Of a DNA stretch of 7,174 bases, positions 1 through 6,624 are shown piece by piece. The DNA lies in assembly GCA_949295235.1 (NCBI GenBank), contig CASFKH010000036.1:1-7174 (forward strand). The letters are read 5' to 3'. Each line of letters starts with the position of its first letter. Position 1 is the first letter of the stretch. This DNA is from an uncultured Ureaplasma sp. Lineage in GTDB: Bacteria > Bacillota_I > Bacilli_A > Mycoplasmatales > Mycoplasmoidaceae. Under the pieces are notes generated by a model. The model had not been told where the DNA came from, ran no database searches, and saw nothing but the letters and a program-made list of their open reading frames with translations. The translations under genes and the position numbers were made by a program.

Positions 1-1
1 A

Positions 2-139
2 AATTCAGATAATATATTTATGTATGATAATTTAGTTGATTTTGATGTATTGAATAAAAACAAATTTTGAATTGATAATTTTAAAGAATATCCTACTAGT
101 GAAAATATAATTTATTTTGGAATTAAAAAAAAGTATTAA
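2..139 (+). CDS. 3' end of an unidentified gene (partial)
   Basis: An open frame enters from the left edge and runs 45 codons to a TAA at 137-139, including one TGA (68-70) read as Trp (KFWIDNF). The residue mix (D, N, K, Y, F, E) looks like Mollicute coding sequence, but I recognise no family and can assign no function. The last codons sit on an A8 tract (125-132). If that tract were one A shorter, the frame would continue for 25 more plausible codons to a TAG at 207-209. So this is either the true C-terminus or a frameshifted one. It reads toward the terminator at 281-312. That it is coding is moderately likely; its identity is unknown. Confidence 0.5.
125..132 (+). repeat. A8 homopolymer, possible frameshift or slippage site
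   Basis: Eight consecutive A residues lie six bases before the current stop codon of the left-edge gene fragment. Losing one A would join that frame to a second open frame (from 132) that runs to the TAG at 207-209. Mollicutes are known to use homopolymer slippage for on/off variation of surface proteins, but nothing here shows that this gene is a surface protein. A fixed mutation or a sequencing error explains the pattern equally well. Confidence 0.35.
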
Positions 140-280
140 TTCTGTAGATGTTGATTCAAATACAGTTTCAACTTATGAACAAGTTGGAAATGCCAATGAA
201 AATATATAGATTTGCTAGTATATAAATTAAATGTTAATATAGCTGAATAGTTTATTTACAATTTTAATATTTATAGATAA

Positions 281-312
281 AAAAAGTATAGGATAGATTC
301 CTTATACTTTTT
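281..312. terminator. Bidirectional hairpin terminator
   Basis: An inverted repeat pairs 281-293 (aaaaagtatagga) with 299-312 (tccttatacttttt) around a 5-base loop (tagat), with one bulged T at 302. Read on the minus strand, the stem ends in a run of seven U from the A tract at 279-285, as expected for a Rho-independent terminator of the lysS-peroxidase-SDR operon. Read on the plus strand it also ends in a U-rich tail, so it can stop transcription of the left-edge gene fragment. The first two bases of the SDR stop-codon complement (311-312) lie inside the stem, so gene end and terminator overlap. Confidence 0.8.
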
Positions 313-1102
313 ATTTCTTGTTAATTAATGATATTAATGGAGTTGTGTTTCCAAATCCGCCTGCTACTTCTAATAATTGACCAGTTACATAATTTGATAA
401 ATCAGAAGATAAATACAATACTGCATTTGCAATATCTTCTGCTATTCCATCTTTTTGAAGAGCAGTAAATGATTTAAACATTTTTATAAATTCTTCACTT
501 AAATTATTTTTGACTGCATCTGTGTGAATTAAACCTGGCAATATCGCATTGCATCTAATATTATATTTACCCATTTGTACAGCAATGTTTTTTGTTAAAG
601 CATTAATAGCAGCTTTTGCAGTTGTATATGAAATTCTACTAATATCAGGAACTACAGAACCAATTGTAGAAATATTTACTATATTTGTAGGTAAATTTCT
701 TTTAATCATGTTTTTACATAATTGTTGAGATGCAATATAAACTGATGATAAATTAGCATCAACAAAACTAATAAAGTCCTCATATTCTGTATCAATTATT
801 GTTTTATCTAGATTTAAATTTGATCCACCATAATTGTTTACTAAAATATCAATTCTATTTTCTATGTTTATTACTATATCTATCATTTCTTTAATTGAAG
901 TTTTATTATTAGCATCAAAATTGACATAGTCTAAATTTAAATTAGAATATCTATTTATAATTTCACATGCTAATTCTTTATTTCTAGCTGCTATATATAC
1001 TTTTGCACCATTTTTAGCTAACTTTAAAGCAGTTGCTAAACCAATTCCTTTAGTAGATGCAGTAACAATTGCAATTTTATCCTTTAATAATTTTTCATTC
1101 AT
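311..1102 (-). CDS. Short-chain dehydrogenase/reductase (SDR), FabG-like
   Basis: A 263-residue protein of classical SDR length, a cytosolic NAD(P)(H)-dependent oxidoreductase whose substrate cannot be read from the sequence. An N-terminal Rossmann fold carries the cofactor loop TASTKGIG (14-21), then NNYGG (89-93, the NNAG position), Asn117, a Ser/Thr pair at 145-146, YxxxK at Tyr159 and Lys163, LPG (188-190) with a following Thr, and the C-terminal GQLLEVAGG (241-249). Two signatures deviate: Ala15 replaces the first Gly of TGxxxGIG, and Tyr91 replaces the Ala of NNAG. Catalytic Tyr and Lys are present, so it is probably active. It is labelled FabG-like by fold only; acyl-carrier reductase, sugar, alcohol or steroid dehydrogenase activity is possible. 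It is last in the minus-strand operon, starting 3 bases after the peroxidase stop with AGAGGA (1110-1115) seven bases upstream. Its stop codon overlaps the terminator. Confidence 0.9.
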   Translation of the reverse strand: MNEKLLKDKIAIVTASTKGIGLATALKLAKNGAKVYIAARNKELACEIINRYSNLNLDYVNFDANNKTSIKEMIDIVINIENRIDILVNNYGGSNLNLDKTIIDTEYEDFISFVDANLSSVYIASQQLCKNMIKRNLPTNIVNISTIGSVVPDISRISYTTAKAAINALTKNIAVQMGKYNIRCNAILPGLIHTDAVKNNLSEEFIKMFKSFTALQKDGIAEDIANAVLYLSSDLSNYVTGQLLEVAGGFGNTTPLISLINKK

Positions 1103-1105
1103 TTA

Positions 1106-1594
1106 TTATTCCTCTAATAAAAATTTAATTTTGTCTTCAATATTTCTTGGATTTGTTTTGCTTTCAATTCTATATCTAGGAATTCCATTTTTATCAATTA
1201 TAAATTTTTCAAAATTTCATTTTACATTTTTTGCTTTTTCAGTTCATGGAAGCGAATCTTTTAAAAATGTATATAGGTCATTTGCTTCTTTTCCATTAAC
1301 ATTAATTTTGCTAAACATATCAAATGTAACTGCATAATTTAAACTGCAAAACTCTTTAATTTCTTCATTTGATTTTGGTTCTTGGTTAAGAAATTGATTG
1401 CATGGAAACCCAAGAATTTCTAAACCCATTTTATTATATTTTTCATATAAATATTGTAGATCTTTATATTGTGGTGTATTTCCACATTTTGAAGCAACAT
1501 TAACAATTAAAACAACCTTATTTTTGTATTTGTTAAAATCAACTAAATTATTATTAATATCATATTCTTTAAATTCATAAATATTATTTGCCAT
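1106..1594 (-). CDS. gpx: Glutathione peroxidase family protein (Cys-type, probably thiol peroxidase)
   Basis: A 162-residue thioredoxin-fold peroxidase that reduces H2O2 or lipid hydroperoxides. The standard code would stop it after residue 116; reading TGA as Trp extends it through the conserved KWNFEKFIIDKNG segment to a TAA at 1106-1108. All four catalytic positions are visible: Cys37 (NVASKCGNT, Cys rather than selenocysteine), Gln67 (FPCNQF), Trp126 and Asn127. Both Trp codons (117, 126) are TGA. Cys83 in EFCSLNY matches the position of the resolving cysteine of yeast Gpx3 (Cys36/Cys82), which suggests a two-cysteine, thioredoxin-dependent mechanism; that is inference, since many bacterial homologues share this cysteine. 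The ATG lies 2 bases after the lysS stop with no clear Shine-Dalgarno sequence, so translation probably depends on ribosomes finishing lysS. It is likely antioxidant defence in a host-associated cell. Confidence 0.92.
1110..1115 (-). promoter_or_regulatory. Ribosome binding site of the SDR gene
   Basis: On the minus strand AGAGGA lies seven bases before the SDR ATG (1100-1102) and inside the last codons of the peroxidase gene. It supports the chosen SDR start and indicates tight coupling of the two genes. Confidence 0.65.
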
Positions 1595-1596
1595 AT

Positions 1597-3075
1597 CTAA
1601 ATTTTATCTTTCATATGAGGAAATAACAATACATCTCTAATTGTATCTTTTTGAGTTAAAAGCATTACTAATCTATCAATACCTAATCCCATTCCACCAG
1701 TTGGTGGTAATCCATATTCTAAGGCGTTGATAAAATCCATATCCATTTCATTAGCTTCATCATTTCCTAATTCTTTTTCATTTATTTGTTCAAGGAATCT
1801 ATTATATTGATCGATAGGATCATTTAATTCACTAAAAGCATTTGCAAATTCTTTTTGACAAATAAATAATTCAAATCTTTTTGTAAATCTTGGATCACTA
1901 TAATCTTTTTTTGCTAATGGGCTTATTTCAATTGGATGTCCATAAATAAAAGTTGGTTCAATTAAAGTTTCTTCACAATATTTTTCAAAAAATGCATTAA
2001 TTATATGCCCACACTTCATTTGATGAGCTAATAATTCAATATCGTGTTCTTTTGCAATTTTTATTGCTTCTTGATCTGTTTTTATGTCATAAAAATTAAC
2101 ATTTGTAATTTGCTTAATTAAATCCACCATATGAATTCTTTTAAATGGTTTTGATAAATCAACTTCAAATCCTCTATATTTATATTTATCTTTACCCATT
2201 ACTTTTGCACAATGTTTAATAACCCCTTCAGTTAGATCCATCATTCCTTCCATTCCAGTGTATGCAACATATGCTTCCATTGAAGTAAATTCAGGGTTAT
2301 GAGTTGCATCCATTCCTTCATTTCTGAAAATCCGACCAATTTCATAAACTTTTTCAAATCCACCAACTATACATTTTTTAAGAGGTAATTCTGTTGCAAT
2401 TCTTAAATAATATTCTCTATCTAATGCATTGTGATGAGTAATAAACGGTCTTGCAGCAGCTCCTCCTAAAATTGGATTTAAAACTGGAGTTTCAACTTCA
2501 AAGAATCCATTATCATCCATGTAATTTCTAATTGATTTTATAATCAAGCTACGTTTCACAAATGTTTCCATTGATTCTTGATTAACAATTAAATCAACAT
2601 ATCTATTTCTAGCTCTTATTTCTTCATCAACTAATCCATGAAATTTTTCAGGTAATACTTTTAATGATTTTGAAATAATAGATATGTCTTCAACATTTAA
2701 TGTAACTTCACCAGTATTTGTTTTCATTGCAGTTCCAACAATTGAAACAATATCACCAATATCTATTTCTTTAAATTTTTTAAATACAGATTCATTTACA
2801 TTTTTCTTATTAACATAAAATTGAGTTTGGCCACTAAAGTCTTTAATCAAACCAAATGTTTGGCGAATCCCCATCACTCTTCCAGCTAATACAATTTTAT
2901 TACTTGGATTTTCATGTAACTCTTCTTTAGAGAATTTAGCAAATTTTTCATTAAATTCATTTAGATTACATGTTCTATTTACAATTTCAGTTTCATAAGG
3001 GTTTTTTTGTTCATCTTGTAATTTGCTTAATTTTTCTCTTCTTATTAATTCTTGTTCAGTAAATTTTCTTTCCAT
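1597..3075 (-). CDS. lysS: Lysyl-tRNA synthetase, class II
   Basis: A full-length 492-residue enzyme (bacterial LysS is usually about 490-510) that charges tRNA-Lys with lysine using ATP in the cytosol. An N-terminal OB-fold anticodon-binding domain covers about residues 59-135 (VLAGRVMGIRQTFG at 62-75). The class II catalytic domain follows: the motif 1 region around 176-201 (FFEVETPVLNPI), motif 2 at 248-269 (RIFRNEG followed by THNPEFTSMEAY), and motif 3 at 460-473 (GGMGLGIDRLVMLL). LGGAAARPF and the AFSELNDP loop are typical of LysS. There is no tryptophan, so TGA reassignment does not affect it. The ATG is fixed by AAAGGAG six bases upstream. It begins 1 base after the stop of the pseudo-ABC membrane gene and ends 2 bases before the peroxidase ATG, so it is the middle of the operon. 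Confidence 0.98.
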   Translation of the reverse strand: MERKFTEQELIRREKLSKLQDEQKNPYETEIVNRTCNLNEFNEKFAKFSKEELHENPSNKIVLAGRVMGIRQTFGLIKDFSGQTQFYVNKKNVNESVFKKFKEIDIGDIVSIVGTAMKTNTGEVTLNVEDISIISKSLKVLPEKFHGLVDEEIRARNRYVDLIVNQESMETFVKRSLIIKSIRNYMDDNGFFEVETPVLNPILGGAAARPFITHHNALDREYYLRIATELPLKKCIVGGFEKVYEIGRIFRNEGMDATHNPEFTSMEAYVAYTGMEGMMDLTEGVIKHCAKVMGKDKYKYRGFEVDLSKPFKRIHMVDLIKQITNVNFYDIKTDQEAIKIAKEHDIELLAHQMKCGHIINAFFEKYCEETLIEPTFIYGHPIEISPLAKKDYSDPRFTKRFELFICQKEFANAFSELNDPIDQYNRFLEQINEKELGNDEANEMDMDFINALEYGLPPTGGMGLGIDRLVMLLTQKDTIRDVLLFPHMKDKI

Positions 3076-3076
3076 A

Positions 3077-4336
3077 TTATTCTCCTTTTATATTTTGATA
3101 ATTAATTAATAGTGAGTAAAATTTAGAAATATTATTTATTTTTAAAATTAATAAATATGAAATTAATATCATTTCAATAATATATGCTAAGTCTAAATAT
3201 AAACTAGTATTTCATATATTTATATTATATTCTATGTTTATGTTATTTAAGGTTATGATATTTACTACATAACTTAATCCAATTATCATAAATGTATTTA
3301 TTATTAATGTAATTGGAATTAATAAACTAATTCATAGGTTATGAATGTTAATTGTTGATAAAAATAAGAGATATTTTTTAGTATTTTTATATCATAAATA
3401 ACTAATCAACAATTGAAATAAACAATTTATTACAAATAATCCATATCCTAATATATAAAAACCTTTTCGATGATCATTTATATATATTAATCATGATGAA
3501 TTATAAGCCGATTCTTCTTGATTTAGAATTGTTAATAAAAATATTGAAAATGTCATTAAAATAAATGAAATCAAAAATTGAAAAAGATAAATTTTATATG
3601 AGAATCTAAAGTTTGTTGTAAATATATTAAATTTATGTTGAATTAATTTATATCCATTAAAATTAATATCATTTTTTGTAACTATTAATTTGTTATTAAA
3701 TTGATAGTATTGATTTAGATCTAAATTAATGTTAGCCATAATATTATTAATTGTCTTTGTAAATATTAATATTGTCTTTTTAAATATTTTAGAAATTTTT
3801 TCACATCATTGGTTTATTAGTAAAATGTTATTTTCACTTAAATTAAAGTCATCCAATTTAACAATTAAATATTTACAATTTTTTAATAATCCAGCAATCA
3901 CAACAATTTGAGTAATTAATAATGTATTCAATTTGTTAATTTTTAAATCTAAAATTTTAGGAGATAAATTTAGTTGAGCAAATAATTTATTAAAATTATA
4001 TTTTTTTTGTTGTTTAGCTAATTTTGCAACAATTGATAGATATTCAAAGCATGATATTTTATTATTAAAAATTAAGTTTTTTTCACAAAATGCAGCATTT
4101 TCATAATAGAAATTATCTAAGGTATTTTTATCTAATTTTGTAATATCAATATTATCAATTAAAATATTACCATTAAGATAATTTTTATTTTGTTTTAATA
4201 AATAATAAATTGAGTTTATTTTATTTTTATCATTTGAACAAATTCTGTGACATATGTTTTCTTCTAATTTAAAACTAATTCCATGAGAATTTGTTTGATT
4301 AAATTTATGTATTTTAACAGATTCAAAATATATCAT
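3077..4336 (-). CDS. Degenerate ABC-ATPase-like domain fused to four membrane spans
   Basis: Reading TGA as Trp (W177, W282, W315, W335, W375), one frame runs 419 residues from ATG at 4334-4336 to TAA at 3077-3079; in the standard code it would look like several fragments. Residues 1-195 follow an ABC ATPase scaffold, but the motifs have decayed: the Walker A region is CSNDKNKIN (33-41, Lys39 kept, glycines gone), then the typical GNILIDNIDITKL (56-68), a Q-loop region with no Gln (NAAFCEKNLIF, 80-90), LNTLL (136-140) where LSGGQ belongs, LDDF (161-164) in place of DEP, and Lys194 at the H-loop position. ATP hydrolysis is therefore unlikely. Residues about 250-271, 293-314, 336-361 and 378-398 are hydrophobic spans. 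Without homology searching I cannot give a function; it may be a structural partner or remnant of an exporter. It heads the lysS operon, and no Shine-Dalgarno precedes its ATG. Confidence 0.75.
3082..3088 (-). promoter_or_regulatory. Ribosome binding site of lysS
   Basis: AAAGGAG on the minus strand, six bases before the lysS ATG. It is formed by the last codons (Lys417-Gly418-Glu419) of the upstream membrane-protein gene, whose TAA ends one base before the lysS start. This strong site settles the lysS start and lets it initiate independently of the upstream gene. Confidence 0.85.
3751..3789 (-). repeat. 21-bp imperfect in-frame tandem repeat
   Basis: On the plus strand, ttgtctttgtaaatatta (3751-3768) recurs 21 bases later at 3772-3789 with 16 of 18 bases identical. 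In the minus-strand protein this gives two seven-residue units, KIFKKTI and LIFTKTI (183-189 and 190-196), at the junction between the ABC-like domain and the membrane part. It may be a small duplication or chance in AT-rich sequence. Confidence 0.4.
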
Positions 4337-4338
4337 AG

Positions 4339-4347
4339 TGATATTAT
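4339..4347 (+). promoter_or_regulatory. Candidate extended -10 promoter for mnmG
   Basis: TGATATTAT fits TGnTATAAT with one mismatch in the hexamer. A start near 4354 would place the strong mnmG ribosome binding site (4361-4367) in a leader of about 18 bases. TTAACA at 4314-4319 resembles a -35 box but is 22 bases away, too far for normal spacing. The motif overlaps the oppositely directed candidate at 4346-4354. Confidence 0.4.
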
Positions 4348-4354
4348 TTTAACA
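4346..4354 (-). promoter_or_regulatory. Candidate extended -10 promoter for the minus-strand operon
   Basis: The minus strand reads TGTTAAAAT, a match to the extended -10 form TGnTAtaaT, with no recognisable -35 element. A start about seven bases downstream (near 4339) would leave only a few bases before the ATG at 4336, which agrees with the absence of a Shine-Dalgarno sequence there. In DNA this AT-rich such motifs arise by chance, so this is a proposal. Confidence 0.35.
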
Positions 4355-4360
4355 CTTTAT

Positions 4361-4367
4361 AAGGAGG
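4361..4367 (+). promoter_or_regulatory. Strong ribosome binding site of mnmG
   Basis: AAGGAGG is a full-length Shine-Dalgarno match four bases before the ATG at 4372. It is the strongest such site in the window and confirms the mnmG start. Confidence 0.9.
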
Positions 4368-4371
4368 AAAT

Positions 4372-6216
4372 ATGGAATATGATGTTATAGTTGTAGGAGC
4401 GGGACATGCAGGTTTAGAAGCAGCTTTTGCATCGAGTAAAAAAAATGCTAAAACTTTATTAATTTCTCTTTCAAAAGAAGGTGTAGCATTAATGCCATGT
4501 AACCCTTCAATTGGAGGTCCTGCAAAAGGAGTTGTTACTCGTGAAATTGATGCATTGGGTGGAATTCAAGCAATTGCAGCGGATGAAAATCAATTACAAA
4601 TGAAATTATTAAATTCATCAAAAGGACCAGGTGTTTGAGCTTTACGTGCACAAGTGGATAAAATTAAATTTCATAAATGATTTTTAAATAGAATTGAATT
4701 ACAACCAAATTTAGATTTATTAATTGATGAAGTTGTTGATTTACAAATTAAAGATAATTGTATATGTGGAATTAAAACAAATGATAATGGTTTAATATCT
4801 GCAAAATCAGTTATTTTAACTACTGGTACATATTTAGAATCAATTACATATAGAGGTAGTGATAAAAAACACGAAGGGCCTAATGGATCAAAATATTCAA
4901 AATCATTATCTAAAAAATTAGAAGATTTAGGTATTAAACTAATTAGATTAAAAACAGGTACACCTCCAAGAATTCAAAAAGATAGCATTGATTATTCAAA
5001 AATGCAAGTAGAACCTGGAACTGATGCTAAATTATGTTTTGGATTCTATGAAAAAACTTTTTTAGATTTTGATAAGCAATTAGTTTGTTATATTATTCAT
5101 ACAAATGAACAAACTCATGAATTAATTAAACAAAATTTAGAAAAATCAGCGATGTATGGTGGATTAATTAATGGGATTGGACCTCGTTATTGCCCTTCAA
5201 TTGAAGATAAAATTGTAAAATTCCCCGATAAAGAAAGACACCAAATTTTTGTTGAACCTGAATCTTTAGAACTTGACACTATGTATTTGGGTGGTTTCTC
5301 TACATCAATGCCAATTGATATTCAAGATCAAATGATTCGAACATTACCTGGATTGCAAAATTGTATTGTTTCAAAATATGCATACGCTATTGAATATGAT
5401 GCAATTGATCCAACCCAAATTTATCCATCTTTAATGTTTAAAAATATTCAAGGTCTATTTAGTGCTGGGCAAATTAATGGGACCAGTGGATATGAGGAAG
5501 CTGCAGGTCAAGGATTGGTTGCCGGAATTAATGCTGTAAATTATATAAATAAAAAAGAACCTTTGATATTATCAAGAACAAATTCTTATATTGGAGTAAT
5601 GATTGACGATATAGTCACAAAAGGAGTTACTGAACCTTATCGATTACTAACTTCAAGAGCAGAACACCGTTTATATTTAAGAAATGATAATGCAGATGAA
5701 CGATTAACTGAAATTGGTTATAAGCATGGTATGATTAATGAAAAAAGATACCAATATTTTTTAGATCAACAAGAAAAAATTAAATTTATATTAGATATGT
5801 TAAAATCAAAAACGGTTGGTCAAATAGATGAATTAAAATTTAAAATTAAGAAAAACAATGTTAGTTTATTTGAATTTATTAAAAGACCAGAAATTAAATT
5901 AATCGATGTATTAAATTTATTAAATATTAATAAAGATAAAATTTTAACTGATGAATTAATTCAAAAAATTGAAATTAAAATAAAGTTTGAAGGTTATATT
6001 AAATTACAAGAGGAAAAAATCAAACAATTTCAAAAATCTATTGATTTAGATTTATCTAAAATTAAAGATTATCAAAAAGTTCCTAATTTATCTTTAGAAG
6101 CAATCGATAAACTAAACAAAATTAAACCGCTTACTTTATCACAAGCAGGTAGAATTAGTGGAATCACAATTGAAGATATAATAAAAATAAAATATTTTTT
6201 AGAAAAGTTAAATTAA
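4372..6216 (+). CDS. mnmG: tRNA uridine-5-carboxymethylaminomethyl modification enzyme MnmG (GidA)
   Basis: A complete 614-residue FAD protein (E. coli MnmG 629) that, with the GTPase MnmE, adds carboxymethylaminomethyl groups to wobble U34 of certain tRNAs. Two in-frame TGAs encode Trp89 and Trp103; homology runs unbroken through both ([20 protein letters not shown]). The N-terminal FAD loop is [12 protein letters not shown] (GxGxxG, 9-14). [13 protein letters not shown] (41-53) and [11 protein letters not shown] (270-280, Cys274) hold the two conserved cysteines. [16 protein letters not shown] (366-381) is the second FAD-contact block, and [14 protein letters not shown] (421-434) is a family signature. 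The helical C-terminal end that binds MnmE keeps [10 protein letters not shown] near the terminus. It leads the plus-strand cluster, diverging from the pseudo-ABC gene across 35 bp, and is followed after 2 bases by the toxin-like gene. The MnmE partner is not in this window. Confidence 0.97.
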
Positions 6217-6218
6217 AT

Positions 6219-6623
6219 ATGAACAAGAATTATTTTTCTATTTTTTTTCAAAAATCTGCAAGTAAAAAGTCTCAAGTGCAATATTATTTAAATAATGAAA
6301 TTCCAAATTCTACTAAAAATAGAATTATTGAACAAATGAAATTAATTGAAATATATGGGATTAAACCAGGATATGTAAAAATTAAAAAATTTCAAAATGG
6401 AATGTTTAAAATTCGACTAAATGATGGTGACAATAATTGTAGAGTATATTTTATTATAATTGATAATGTTATTTATTATTTATATGGTTATAATAAAAAA
6501 ACTCAAAAAACTGCTGAAGGGATAAAAACAAAAATTAATAATTTAAAAATTGAATTATTAAATCAAATTAAAAATAATGATTATTATTTAAAACAATATA
6601 TAAATTTTGATCAAGGAATATAA
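6219..6623 (+). CDS. HigB/RelE-fold Gp49-family toxin-like protein, no antitoxin visible
   Basis: 134 residues. The core at about 52-116 matches the phage-derived Gp49 / HigB-like branch of the RelE/ParE superfamily: VKIKKFQNGMFKIRL (53-67), a basic Arg66, RVYFII (75-80), then IYYLYGYNKKTQKTAEGI (85-102), the family's characteristic 'lhgf.KKtqktP' strand and turn with Ala in place of Pro, followed by a helix. Family members with antitoxins are ribosome-dependent mRNA interferases; activity here is inferred only. Residues 1-50 form an extended N-terminus, longer than in many HigB proteins. No HTH antitoxin gene lies next to it: rsmG begins 1 base after its stop and mnmG ends 2 bases before its start. 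It has no good Shine-Dalgarno, so it is probably translated by coupling from mnmG. It may be an orphan, a tamed regulator or paired with a distant antitoxin. Confidence 0.78.
   Translation: MNKNYFSIFFQKSASKKSQVQYYLNNEIPNSTKNRIIEQMKLIEIYGIKPGYVKIKKFQNGMFKIRLNDGDNNCRVYFIIIDNVIYYLYGYNKKTQKTAEGIKTKINNLKIELLNQIKNNDYYLKQYINFDQGI
6613..6617 (+). promoter_or_regulatory. Ribosome binding site of rsmG
   Basis: AAGGA seven bases before the rsmG ATG at 6625, inside the last codons of the toxin-like gene. It supports the rsmG start and implies co-transcription with the upstream genes. Confidence 0.7.
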
Positions 6624-6624
6624 C

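Noticed and set aside
210..280. Possible small RNA or tRNA between the left-edge gene and the terminator
   Set aside because: No cloverleaf, conserved tRNA bases or stable stem other than the terminator hairpin could be found in these 71 AT-rich bases.
1131..1337. Plus-strand open frame of 68 codons opposite the peroxidase
   Set aside because: It lies antisense to the conserved peroxidase, has no family match or ribosome binding site, and its residues follow from the opposite strand's codon bias.
1398..1580. Plus-strand open frame of 60 codons
   Set aside because: It is antisense to the catalytic core of the peroxidase and resembles no protein family.
3491..3739. A separate small 82-residue membrane protein on the minus strand
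   Set aside because: Its start has no ribosome binding site, its frame is continuous with the ABC-like segment upstream through TGA (Trp177), and its apparent stop is TGA (Trp282). It is part of the 419-residue protein.
3729..3911. Plus-strand open frame of 60 codons, hydrophobic
   Set aside because: It is antisense to the pseudo-ABC gene in very AT-rich DNA, where such hydrophobic frames are common by chance, and it lacks a ribosome binding site.
4314..4347. A standard -35/-10 promoter for mnmG using TTAACA and TATTAT
   Set aside because: The boxes are 22 bases apart, well outside the usual 16-18, so only the extended -10 was kept as a candidate.
5002..6216. A broken mnmG with the gene restarting at an internal ATG
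   Set aside because: The only interruptions are TGA at 4636-4638 and 4678-4680 in the same frame; with TGA as Trp the protein is full length and matches MnmG throughout, so it is not a pseudogene.
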